Assembly (NCBI RefSeq): GCF_047948215.1
Contig: NC_134455.1
Coordinates: forward strand, 346,813,842 to 346,877,841
Reading direction: 5' to 3'
From: Lycorma delicatula
Taxonomy: Eukaryota; Arthropoda; Insecta; Hemiptera; Fulgoridae
Length of the DNA: 64,000 nucleotides
Below the pieces are notes generated by a model. The model ran no database searches, was not told the origin of the DNA, and saw only the letters and a list, made by a program, of their open reading frames with translations. A program made the position numbers and the translations under genes. Below are positions 54,632 to 64,000 of the stretch, piece by piece (within the stretch, counting starts at the first letter, position 1; each line of letters begins with the position of its first letter).

Positions 54632-55590
54632 AATAGTAACTATGGTAACTGAAGTCGTTCCGCAGGGGTCTGTACTTGGACCCCTACTTTGGAACATCTT
54701 CTATGATGAAATTTTCAGATTTCAATTCCTGCCGGGGGTGAATGTCGTAGAATACGAGGACGACATCTTACTGCTAGTGGAGGCCAATACCTTAGATGAA
54801 GTGGAGGACAAGGGGAATGTTACTTTACAATTAGTTAATGAATGGCTCGTCAACAACAGTTTGGAAGGCTCTCCTTCCAAATGCAAGAGTATCCTCTTCA
54901 CTGATAGGAGGATACTCAGAAGATTAAAACTGCGCCTGAGAGAAGAGGCAATTGTCGAGGTGGAAAGTGCTAAATATCTAGGGGTGTTACTGGATAAACA
55001 CCTCAAACACCCCAGTCATGTGGACATGATCTGCGACAAGTGGAAACAACAATTCGTGCCTTGCGAGGTCTCTTTGCGGGACAAGTAATCCCGCGTGCGT
55101 CGAAGAGACGTCTTATCACCTCGGTGATAACATCGTCTCTGTTGTACGCCGCCCCGGTATGGGTTGATGCGGTTAATGTCAAGTGTAACAGAAGAAAATT
55201 AACTAGCACTCATAAGAAGTCGCTTCTGGGCGTAGTTTCGAGGTACCGAACCTTATCGTATGATGCACTGTGCGTGCATGGACCAGAAGAATTATCCCGG
55301 ACCTGGATGCTTGGCTAGATCGATCTCGTGGCGAATAAGATTATCACACAACGCAACTCATGTCGGGACATGGTGCGTTTGAACAATACCTGCATAGGTT
55401 TGGCTGGAGAGAGTCACCCATCTGCTGTTACTGCGATGCGGTTGACGATACTAAACACAATATCTTCGTGTGCAGACGATGGGAGGAACATCGTATAAAT
55501 GCATGTCCGGAAATTGGCATAAATTAGCTATATTTGCAAGAGCAGTCCTCAGAATAAAAGAAGATGATGCAAGACGACTGGGATACTGAG
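54632..55590 (+). pseudogene. R1-like LINE reverse transcriptase (partial, deleted)
   Basis: Plus frame 54642-55088: VTEVVPQGSVLGPLLWNIFY (RT motif with PQGSVLGPLLWN), VNVVEYEDDILLLVEANTLD (YEDD where Y/FADD is usual), VNEWLVNNSLEGSPSKCKSI, and SAKYLGVLLDKHLKHPSHVD. The next frame reads TTIRALRGLFAGQVIPRASK, RRLITSVITSSLLYAAPVWV. After an internal deletion the C-terminal knuckle appears: LSGHGAFEQYLHRFGWRESP-type reading, ICCYCDAVDDTKHNIFVCRR. The A-to-E change in the catalytic box plus deletion and shifts indicate a dead copy. GC content is clearly above the local average. Confidence 0.9.
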
Positions 55591-55880
55591 GGTTTTAGTT
55601 TACAGCAGGGCTGGGCGGACAGCCCCGTTCGTGAGGGCTCACATGCACTGATGAGTGGGTTCCCGTGATGGAGTGGGGACTCCTGGGGTTCGTTAGGTGT
55701 GAATGAATGAAAAGACTGAGACCCGGCCGGCGGTGTGGGTTCACGGATACATTTTGGCGGCTTCGGCTCCTGCGTCGTCGATTTGAGGCTGGCAAAAGGA
55801 AAGACTGAGACCCGGTCTCCGGCGGGGGTGCTGGGAACGGCATGGCCGGGCCTGTTTTCTTCTGTTGGAGATTAGTGCCA
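55591..55880 (+). other. GC-rich 3' UTR of the R1-like LINE
   Basis: Contains AAGACTGAGACCCGG twice (near 55711 and 55801), each followed by a GGCGG-type stretch, so an internal duplication is present. It follows the LINE coding end without other sequence between. Confidence 0.55.
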
Positions 55881-56526
55881 GCCAATTAAAAGATCCAGAA
55901 AGGACACGTTCCCGAGTCGGGTATACTTAATTGGATGTCCGGCTCGGAGATGTAAGGGGGGATGTATATATATATATATATATAGACATATACATTTCCG
56001 GACAAACGTGATCTGTTAGATCGAGAGTTATCTGATGTATGCATAAGTTAGCCTTCAACCTATTAACAAATATCCTACTAAACAAATATATCGTTTGAAT
56101 TTTGAAAATCAGACGATTGTTTGCAGAGATATTATAAGAGCACCCCATTGCACCTCTGAAAACAGCACCCCAGGAGCACTCCGTTTGTTACCAGTGAATG
56201 GTAATGATCGATCTAGCCTCCCACCAGGTCTTTGCATCACCTCACCACTCTAGCCTCACAGCCAGTCCCCACGGGAAGCCCGTTATTGTTAAACAAAAAA
56301 AATTTAAATTTAATTAATATTATTTTATTTAACGTAAATTTAATTCTATTAATTAAAATTCTATTTTATAATACGTATTATTAATTTGATTGTTTCCAGT
56401 CATTCAGTTCAAACCCAGCTCACACTGTGATAGACACTATCAGTTCACAATTAATTAAAGGTTGTAATTCAACCGGCAAATCTCCATTACTACACACACA
56501 CACACATTATATGTATATATATCGTG

Positions 56527-56558
<32 letters not shown>

Positions 56559-57157
56559 ATAGCGTAAAACCATTTTTAATGCTCTTTCCCATCGTTTGCA
56601 AGATAAATCACCTGAAATATAAACATTACAGGAATATTGTATGACCTTCAAAAACGTGTAACTTGTATAACACTATCTCTGCACAAACCTATCACCCGTA
56701 TAACACCATCTCTGATGGTTAGCCGTACGACATTCAAAAATGGTCCAAGGTCATATGTGTAACTACATATCTCAATGCAAAATGTTCTGCTCTTTTCAGT
56801 GCTGGGGTCAAAAATAGGTCAATCCATTTAAAACAAATCGTGTTAAATTAAACATAAGATCAAGGTCAAATTCAAGGGCACAATGAGGTGTTCCCCTTTA
56901 ATGTGAGTAAATTTTGTTTAAGTCATTTTTTTGTATTGTGGGTAGTTCACGAGAAAATCGCCTGTGGCTATTAAAATGAAACACCATATACATTATGGTG
57001 TTTATATATTGAGATGAAATATATCTAAAAACCTTCTCAGTTATGCCAAGAAACATGGGTTAAAATTTCATTGGGATTTATCGAGTAGTTTTTTGTTTAT
57101 TCCGAACAAACAAAAACCATCTTCGTCTATGTAATAATAAATATATAGAAGTATAGA
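55881..57157. other. Gene-free stretch with microsatellites and a LINE/SINE-like tail
   Basis: (TA)n at 55964-55983 and 56515-56551, (AC)n near 56491. The end, 57080-57157, reads GAACAAACAAAAACCATC, TTCGTCTATGTAATAATA and AAGTATAGA, like the 3' terminus of RTE-type retroelements; a mariner sits immediately after it. Confidence 0.45.
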
Positions 57158-57159
57158 TA

Positions 57160-58064
57160 CGAGGTTCAACTGATAAATTTTGCACGCTAGCGTGCTACAC
57201 GGAGACAAAGTTATTATCGAGTTGAGCGTGGCAGCACACAATAGCTAAAATACCCCTCTACAAACCTGCGATAATGCGTTGAAATCCGTTCATCGGTTTG
57301 GTTTCAGTAACAGTTAAAATGGAGTCCAGTACAGCCAATATGTCAACACGGTTAAAACGCGCGCCGTGATCGAATTTTTAACAGCAGAAAATGTGAATCC
57401 TACGAATATTCATCGTTAAAAGCGGTTTACGGTAGCAAAACTGTTGAGAGCAGCACTGTAAGTAGGTGGGTTGAAATTTCGCGAATGTGAATCTGGTAAA
57501 GCGACAATTGAGAACGCATCTCGAAGCGGAAGACCAGTTTCTGTGTCTGACGAGACACAGAACAACAACAAGAACTGACCAACATCGTTGTTCAGTTTGG
57601 CATATCTAAAGAACGAGTAGGCCATATTATCGAGCGGTTGGGTTATCGTAAAATCTGTGCACGTTGGGTACCGTACAAACTCTCTGATAGCTCTTTGTGG
57701 TAATTGAAGTTCGAACCTACTCTGCATCCGCCATATTCGCCGGATTCGGCTCTGTGCGACTTCCACTTCTTCTCTCATCTCAAGAGGAATCTCAAAGGTA
57801 ATCATTACTCCACCGACTATGAGATGAAGCAAGCTGTGGCCACTTGGATCCGAGAAAGACTGCCAGAATGTTTCAGTGACGGAATGTAAAAACTAGTCAC
57901 ACGTTAGGAAAAGTGTATCAGTTTAAACGGGGATTATACTGAAAACTAAATACTGCATTTTGTAGCTAAGGTATTGTATTTTTATTCATTTTTTATCTCA
58001 CTCCAATATCGCTTTTCATTACTATGCTACGCATATATGTGCAAAATTTATCAGCCAAGCTTCG
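57160..58064 (+). mobile_element. mariner element, internally deleted
   Basis: TA at 57158-57159 and 58065-58066. The TIRs begin CGAGGTTCAACTGATAAATT on the left and, on the opposite strand, CGAAGCTTGGCTGATAAATT on the right; both continue TTGCAC. 905 bp against ~1.3 kb for intact mariners. Confidence 0.9.
57319..57949 (+). pseudogene. mariner transposase with catalytic core deleted
   Basis: Starts MESSTANMSTRLKRA. Frames give VIEFLTAENVNPTNIHR, VYGSKTVESSTVSRWVEISR, RSGRPVSVSDETQ (N-terminal HTH and linker), ISKERVGHIIERLGYRKICA and RWVPYKLSD. Then a jump to LKFEPTLHPPYSPDSALCDF, HFFSHLKRNLKGNHYSTDYE, VATWIRERLPECFSDGM, KCISLNGDYTEN, with a stop at 57949. The missing ~130 residues hold the first two catalytic Asp; the third (CDF) is present. 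It is of a different mariner lineage from 3517, 25331 and 41929. Confidence 0.9.
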
Positions 58065-58709
58065 TATAAAGAATTACTACAAAATACTTCATAATTCAGA
58101 AGCCGTTAAAGAAAATTATTTAGCGTAAATTTTATTTGTACAGTCAAAAAGATTGCAAAAGTTCTGAGATTTTAAAAAGTTTTAATTAATACTATTTAAA
58201 AATTCATGAACCAAGTAAACTGTAAATAATATTATACCTAATAGTACTGTAAATAAATTGGTGGGAAAATATTTAAACAGTTTGGAAATTTATTAATAAT
58301 GGCAACAAAAGCATAATTAGGCCGTTTGTTGTAAGCCGAAGTATTGTATTGAGTTATAAGAAAAGAAAAAGAATTGCTGCCTGGTTTCATAAATGTAGAT
58401 ATTGTTTTTCTAATAATCGCTATCTATCCTTTTCAGCAAAGACTGAAAATTCATAAAAACAAAGACAAACTAACATTTTTAATTTCATAAATAACAGTCT
58501 GCACGATCAATACTTAAGGGCGCGTAATAAATACAGAATATTCATAAAATAATGGTGGGGTCTGTAATTCAGATCAAGCTTTGAACAGGAAATTTTGAGA
58601 AGTTATGTTGGTAGCCCTGATAGCCTCCAATTTAAAAGTTTGCGCAACAGCAGTTCAAACCACCACACCAGGTTTTGCATTGTTGCTGAGGTGTGTTTAG
58701 TTCGTCACT
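58065..58709. other. AT-rich gene-free stretch
   Basis: Nothing recognised. The last ~150 bp may be the 5' untranslated part of the DUF4817 element that follows. Confidence 0.4.
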
Positions 58710-60003
58710 ATGTTCACTTTTCAAGAAAAGGCAAAGTGTATTTTGTGGCTGGCTGAATTACGTAATTTTAGTTCAACGTGCATTTCGACGTGAATATGGA
58801 AAAGAGCCACCGCATGAAAATAGCATACGACGTCATTCCAAACAGTTCGAAGAAACTGGATCTGGTCTCAAGGAAAAATCAACCGGCAGACCACGAGTAT
58901 CAGACAAAACTTTTGAACGAATTAGATGATCTGCGATCAGATGTCCTGACAAAACCATGTCTCGTCGAAGCTCGAGTTAGATATTCAAAGAACAACAATT
59001 CACAAAGTTTTACACGAAAGATTGAAATTTCACGCATATAAAATCCAGCTACTGCAGGAATTGAAATTGAGAAAACATTCTAATTTCGCGTTGAGATTTT
59101 CTACAAAATTAAAGAAATCGAATCATTTCTAGACGATATAATTAATGTAACTGATATTTTACATCTATATTAATGGCTGTGTTAACAGATACAATTCAAG
59201 AATATGGAGAACTGAAATCCCACAAGTAATTTTTAACAAACGACGCGACACGCCTTTTTTTCTGTTTAGCCAACGGAACTACAATAAGGTATCACTTCAG
59301 AGAATGATATATATTAATGTAAATGAAGTGTACAGTCTCAGATCGACCATTGCTGAGAAGTGTGGTTAATTGAAACCCAACCACCAAAGAACAACGGTAT
59401 CCACGATCTTGTATTCAAATCCGTATAAAAGTAATTGGCTTTACTAAGATTTGAACCTTAGAACTTTCAACTTCAAAATCAACTGATTTGCGATGACGAG
59501 TTAACCAATAGACCAGCCCGGTGGACTGACGCGACATGCCTTAAGTTAATGTTTGGTATAGTGTGATGAAAAATCGTATAATCGGGCCTTTTTTTCTTTT
59601 CTGAATAGATTGATAATGGAAACATTTATCTCGATATGTTAAACAATTGCTGCTTTCTTCACCCGGATAAACTTGAAAACATACAAGGAATTCATTTACA
59701 ACCCCCGAATTTAATATATTCGTCAGCCAGGCTTTGAACGGAAAATTTGGACATCGATGGATAAGCCGGTAAGGACTTGTACCTTGGCCTGTAAGGAGTC
59801 CACATCTGACACATGAGAATTTTTTCTTGTGGGATTATTTAAAATACAATTTTTGTTCACAAAACATACGCGACCTACATCACTTAAAGGAAAGGATTAC
59901 CATGACAGATGATATGTTAATTCGGATATGGACAGAAGTTGAGTATCGATTGGACATTTGCCGAGGGACTATTCGTGCACATATTGAAATATATGTTATG
60001 TAA
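58710..60003 (+). pseudogene. DUF4817-type transposase, nearly full length, SINE-interrupted
   Basis: Reading across frames: MFTFQEKAKCILWLAE, VILVQRAFRREYGKEPPHEN, SIRRHSKQFEETGSGLKEKS, TGRPRVSDKTFERIRSDV (N-terminal HTH), TTIHKVLHERLKFHAYKIQL, LLQELKLRKH (second HTH), INGCVNRYNSRIWRTEIPQV then NKRRDTP. The coding sequence is cut there by a SINE (59257-59527) and resumes with RDMP-equivalent sequence, NRIIGPF-type block, FVSQALNGKFGHRWIS, WPVRSPHLTHENFFLWDYLK (SPDLTPCDFF altered, third Asp lost), and LIRIWTEVEYRLDICRGTIR, AHIEIYVM and a stop at 60003. All three catalytic positions look lost. TIRs were not identified. Confidence 0.82.
59257..59527 (-). repeat. SINE family A with 15-bp target-site duplication
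   Basis: The minus strand runs CCACCGGGCTGGTCTATTGG, AAATCAGTTGATTTTGAAG, TACCGTTGTTCTTTGG, TTTCAATTAACCACACTTC to TTGGCTAAACAG and an A-run. Flanked by GACGCGACACGCCTT (59242-59256) and GACGCGACATGCCTT (59528-59542). The duplicated 15 bp are transposase codons, so the host gene at the insertion point is readable on both sides. Confidence 0.92.
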
Positions 60004-60011
60004 AAAATCTG

Positions 60012-60690
60012 ACTTCCTTTTATACGCCTATTAAATTACATACACACATTTTTATTTTTTAAAATGGAAAGTAATCAAATTTATTTTATTAATAACTTCT
60101 GATATTTTTTTATTTTTTATTGTTATTATTGATTTATTATTTATCGTACACATTCTTTTACAATCAGACGTTAATAATTATTAATAAATTAATATATTTA
60201 AATTTAAAAAAAAAAGTTAAAGAAAAAAAGGAAATGAAGTTGAATTAGAACCGATGTGTCTTCCGCTTGTAAGATCCAAATATTTCCTTATTAAAATTTT
60301 ACCTGGCTGTAACTGGAACCACTGAATATAAGTTCCGCTTATGATATATGGTTGCAAAGCTCTTAATGAGGGCTTATTACTGCAGTTAAGAAAAAGTTCA
60401 AAATCAAAATATTTTGGAATTTGGGTTTTTTTTTACACTTTCGGTCCAATCGATTGCAATCAAAAGGGAAGGTGCACAAATAGATGTTACAACAATCATA
60501 AATCCAAAATTTCAACATCTTGTGACTAATCGTTTTTGAGTTATGCGAGATACATATGAACGTTTGTACAGACGTCACGCTGAAACTAGTCAAAATGGAT
60601 TCAGGGATGGTCAAAATGGATACTTCCGTTAAAATCTCAAACCTAAATTTTTCGCTATCACAATACTTTCTTTACTTCATACAAGGTAGT
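60012..60690 (+). repeat. Family H dispersed repeat, copy 2
   Basis: Collinear with 10545-11247 (TATACGCCTATTAAATTAC, GATCCAAATATTTCC, GATTGCAATCAAAAGGGAA, TCGTTTTTGAGTTATGCGAG, GTCACGCTGAAACTAGTCAA, TCAGGGATGGTCAAAATGG). Ends ACTTCCTTTTATACG and CATACAAGGTAGT are decayed inverted copies. It begins nine bases after the transposase stop at 60003. Confidence 0.78.
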
Positions 60691-61649
60691 AAAAACTGAC
60701 GAGATGATAATTTCGATGAATAAACAACATCAGCTGTAAGTATTTTTGTTTTTATTTATTTCATGTTCAAAACCCCACTATCCTTTTATGAAGATTGTAC
60801 ATATAATGCGTAATGCCTCCATATATGTGGGCATAAATAATATTGCATTATGATGACAACTTTACCATTCTATTAAAAGCGCTTCCAGTACACCTTGATT
60901 TTGTTACAAACGAAATTAATTGATCTTACTTGTCATTTATTAAAACACCCAGAAATTCCGCTTTGTGGGCAAGAGAAATTTTATGTTTACCATTAATAGA
61001 AACGTTAAGGTTTATTAACAGCTGTAATTGAGCGTACACAGATATGAAATGGGAAGCAGTGAACTGTAAAATTGGCATTTGGTTCGTACAACATACCAAG
61101 CTTAATTCATCCCGTTATTAACGCGTTAAAAAAATTAGAACAATTACGCTCCAGGTGTCACTGATACTTTAATTTATGTTGCGGTATACTGCCTGACTGT
61201 AATGATGATACATACAGAGTGTTTTGACCGAAGCGTTAATCGTGGCGATACATAATTCAGTATTTTTCCAATACAACAAAACGGTTGTTGCATTTACACT
61301 GATAAATAAGCGCTAAGCACCGCCTGGCGGGATTCAAACCGAGTCGGTGAGTGAAGAAGATAACTAACTACCTGAGTCAGTTTTTAAGCTTTTTTTTTTT
61401 TAATTTTTTCCGTTTATTTCACAATTATATAGACAACGTATTTTTCATTTTTTTTACCTGGTAACTGCGATAACTGCCGAACCAATGATTACAAAATTTT
61501 AACTGCGGTTTTCTTATGACCACTGAAATGTTTACCTCAGCCAAACCTAACCAGTCTTACTATTGCATAAATCATAAATAACAAAAAGTTTATAAATAAA
61601 TAAATAACTTAGAAGAATACCTACTACTAGAAATCCCTTTCCTGGAACA
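60691..61649. other. Gene-free stretch
   Basis: Mixed composition. 61321-61345 (CGCCTGGCGGGATTCAAACC then GAGTCGGTGAG) resembles the B-box end of a tRNA-like sequence on the minus strand but nothing further supports a SINE. Confidence 0.4.
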
Positions 61650-62190
61650 CCAAACTAAGACACTACCAAGCGGTAGTTACACCAGAAATACTATATGCGG
61701 CAGAAACGCTGAAACTACATGAAAGTACAGGACGTAGAGAGAATAGAGAAAATAGAAAGAAGAATCTTACGTATAACAGGCCCAAAAAACAACACAGGAC
61801 TAGATTATAAACAATGATCAAACCAAGTGCTATATTCCAAAATAAAACAAAATAACAGATGTAATCAGAAAAAGATGACTGCAATTCTATGGACATATAT
61901 ACAGAATGGAGAATACCAGACTAACAAAACAGATCTTTACCCTACTAAACATTCACATGAACAAGATAACCTGGCTTAAAGAAATAGACAATGACCTAGT
62001 AAACAATTCAATAGACTCAGACATTTTAAAAGACAGAGCAACATTCAGAAAAACAATACAAAAATTAGGGTTTCAGGAGAGGAAAAACTCACTAATAGAT
62101 GAGGGAGAAAATGGACTCAAGAAGACAAAGAACACCACTCTAGAAAAATTAAAGAAGCATGGGCTAAAAACTTGATTAAGCGTGCCCTCT
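61650..62190 (+). pseudogene. RTE-like LINE protein, C-terminal part
   Basis: Plus strand: VVTPEILYAAETLKLHEST, a shifted IERRILRITGPK-type block, then the open frame 61906-62175, MENTRLTKQIFTLLNIHMNK, ITWLKEIDNDLVNNSIDSDI, LKDRATFRKTIQKLGFQERK, and LEKLKKHGLKT. The order P(E)(I/A)LYAAETL, YGHI.RM...RLT..IF, W..E...D, RA.FR matches the C-terminal region after the RT in RTE-like LINEs. This would follow directly on the part preserved at 290-640. Broken by shifts, with RT palm missing. Confidence 0.72.
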
Positions 62191-62229
62191 AAATGAGCTA
62201 TTCGAAAAGAAAAAAAAAAATAACTTAGA

Positions 62230-62400
62230 ACTTCTATGATTAAAACTGTTGTTATTAAGATAAAAATTATTATTACATTTTCTACTATGAACACTATGAT
62301 TTCTATGTTCAATAGCGTTTGCCATTATTAGCTTCATTTTTTTATTTAATATTGACGCGTTTAGGAGTAACTCCATTTTCAAAACTTAGTACTCCAATTA
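62230..62400 (-). repeat. Penelope-like tail fragment with decayed hammerhead
   Basis: Matches the left arm of the 20.8-kb palindrome (GAACACTATGATTTCTATG; TAGCTTCATTTTTTTATTTA). On the minus strand: TTGAAAATGGAGTTACTCC then TAAACGCGTCAATATTAAAT. The GGAG/CTCC stem II and ACGCGTC cleavage block remain, while the CTGANGA and GAAA core positions are altered, so it is not expected to cleave. Confidence 0.5.
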
Positions 62401-62423
62401 TGCAATATATTATACAAATTATA

Positions 62424-63505
62424 CAGAGTGTGCAACATAAAACCGAACTCATAACGTAACCGTTGCAGAATTGGTAGGTTATGTTGGAATGGTATTTTAC
62501 GAATAAATTAAATAAGAAAATCGTAAAACGTAATTTAAATGTTGCATTTATTTAACTTATTGTTACAAAAGATGTTCAAAATGACATCCCTGCAGGCATC
62601 AATGCACTTTTGTGCTCGACTGATCATGTTGAGAGTCGTCTGACGTAAAACCTTGTTATCAGTTGCGTTGATTTCTGGTTGAATGTTTGAATGTTCACCT
62701 TCAGTTCATCAGTGTTATGGGGATTACATGCATAAATCTCTCCTTTAATTGCTACGTCTCGTTGGAAGAAGCTGTATTCTTTTTCATTATCAGTTAATTG
62801 CGCATAGAATTCTTAGAATTGCGCATAGTGAATTCATAGAATTCACTAGATCGTGGATACCGGTGTTCTTTGGTGGTTGGGTTTCAATTAACCACACATC
62901 TCAGGTATGGTCGAACTGAGAATGTACAAGACTACACTTCATTCACAGTCATACATATCATCCTCATTCATCCTCTGAAGTATTATCTAAAACGGTAGTT
63001 ACAGGAGGCTAAACAGGAAAAAGAAAGAATTCTTCAAAAATGGCGTCTTCTGGACGGGCAGTAATTTTTCTTTGAATATCGGCAATGGCCTGTGAAGTCC
63101 TAACGGAAGGTTGCCTATTTCGTTTTGCATTTGAAATCGAACTTGTTGTACGCCATTTTTTATTTAAATCGTTTATGCAACTCTTCGCTAGGATTCAGGC
63201 ATTCGGAAATTTTCGTACGAATACTTGACGAGATTCTTCATACGATCCGGAAAGAATATAGGCCTCAACTACAACTATCCTCTCCTGGATTGAATAAGGC
63301 ATTTTATACAAACACAACTGCATTCACAATATTGCACTGCAACAAAACTTATACTGCACTGACACGTAACCACCTGATAAACTGAAGCAACAATCAGTAG
63401 TAACATATACATCCACTAATCGCGCCGCGCAACTTATGTAAGAGTCTCATAAATAGTGATGGATAGCGGTTTCATTATGATTTCGGTTATATGTTGCTCA
63501 CTCTG
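62424..63505 (-). mobile_element. DUF4817-type DNA transposon with SINE insertion
   Basis: TA at 62422-62423 and 63506-63507. TIRs of ~40 bp: CAGAGTGTGCAACATAAAAC then CGAACTCATAACG on the left, and on the other strand CAGAGTGAGCAACATATAAC then CGAAATCATAATG on the right. The minus strand keeps the N-terminal HTH (DLNKKWRTTSSISNAKRNRQ then PSVRTSQAIADIQRK) joined by deletion to the C-terminus (EYSFFQRDVAIKGEIYACNP, TDELKVNIQTFNQKS, and shifted LNMISRAQKCIDACRDVI). The catalytic core is deleted. A related copy is at 30279. Confidence 0.85.
62850..63028 (+). repeat. SINE family A, 5'-truncated, inside a DUF4817 element
   Basis: Starts TAGATCGTGGATACCGGTGT and runs through TTTCAATTAACCACACATC and CATACATATCATCCTCATTC to GAGGCTAAACAGGAAAAAG. 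The flank at 62814-62848 repeats TAGAATTC/AGAATTCTT phrases, and AGAATTCTTC recurs right after the tail (63026), so a short target duplication is likely though blurred. Confidence 0.82.
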
Positions 63506-63538
63506 TATATCTTTTACTAAATTTAATTTCGTTATATA

Positions 63539-64000
63539 CAGAGTGTCCCACGAAGAAGTGTATACGCTTCTGATTTAATATCGCTCGCCATTCCCCCACC
63601 GATTCTACTGAAACTTTACAGACCTTAAGTTTAATAAATAAAGTTTCGTGAAATGTTCTTTAAAAATTTCAACTTTCTAGGATTTACAGAAGCAAAATGG
63701 CAGCTTTCAAATAAAAACATCAATTTCAGATAAACCGCATTTTTATTTATTACAAAGTAAGTGGTAAAAATGATTAAAAACAGATGATAATTAGAACTAG
63801 AATAGTAAAAAACATAATTCATGGTTATGACTAATTATTAACTTGTTTTATTCAATTTTAAAAGCTCACGAAACACTGTAATTTGTACTGAAGTAGTTGT
63901 ACCTATGGAGGAGCATAAAATCATTACTAATTTTTAGTCATTATTTCGCCTTAAAATCCTCCACCATGGTACATTTTTACTTTCAGTCCATCCTCTAAAA
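63539..64000 (+). mobile_element. Left end of another Tc1/mariner-type element (runs off window)
   Basis: After TA at 63537-63538 the sequence CAGAGTGTCCCACGAAGAAG has the form of the TIRs of DUF4817-type elements (CAG.GTGTCCCACG). No transposase motif is legible in the remaining 460 bp, so either the element is non-autonomous or the gene lies beyond the window. Confidence 0.4.

Noticed and set aside
55595..55885. 96-codon minus-strand ORF rich in Pro, Ser and Arg.
   Set aside because: Antisense of a GC-rich LINE 3' UTR; composition explains the open frame.

Overview
The window is AT-rich metazoan nuclear DNA, most likely from an insect and possibly a hemipteran. This is inferred from its mixture of mariner-type DNA transposons, DUF4817-type Tc1/mariner-superfamily transposases, R1-, Jockey- and endonuclease/RT-type LINEs, tRNA-derived SINEs and Penelope-like (PLE) traces, together with long AT-rich gene-free stretches. 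There are no bacterial operons, no rRNA, and no convincing intact host gene. The only candidate host-type exons are two short first-exon-like stretches ending in a splice donor (19468-19536 and 50587-50637), and both are weak.

Layout. 0-5 kb: LINE and DUF4817 fragments, SINEs, a ~770-bp dispersed repeat and a full-length dead mariner (3517-4788). 5-14 kb: mostly unannotatable AT-rich DNA with one SINE, a ~700-bp TIR-like repeat and a possible solo LTR. 14-19 kb: a dead DUF4817 transposase, SINEs and a LINE 3' end. 19-24 kb: a GC-rich hAT-end or promoter-like segment, a PLE-tail palindrome, a Jockey-like LINE end and a striking foldback (23109-23433). 24-31 kb: a palindromic mariner inserted into a repeat whose second copy nearby is uninterrupted, then three DUF4817 elements. 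31-38 kb: an endonuclease-like ORF, a ~500-bp repeat copy, and a hAT transposase relic split around an R1-like LINE end. 38-46 kb: repeat copies, two minus-strand mariner relics, and a PLE remnant with a hammerhead-ribozyme motif whose core is conserved (44159-44200). 46-64 kb: SINEs, R1-, Jockey- and RTE-like LINE ends, an internally deleted mariner, and two DUF4817 elements, each carrying a SINE.

The parts do not form a pathway. They form a nested record of transposition, with SINE inside DUF4817 transposase, mariner inside another repeat, and LINE apparently inside hAT. Nearly every coding stretch is broken by stops, frameshifts or deletions. The features with most claim to remaining activity are the Pol III-like SINE heads and the hammerhead motif at 44.17 kb. 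Protein-family names below come from reading translations by eye and recalling family motifs; no database search was run.
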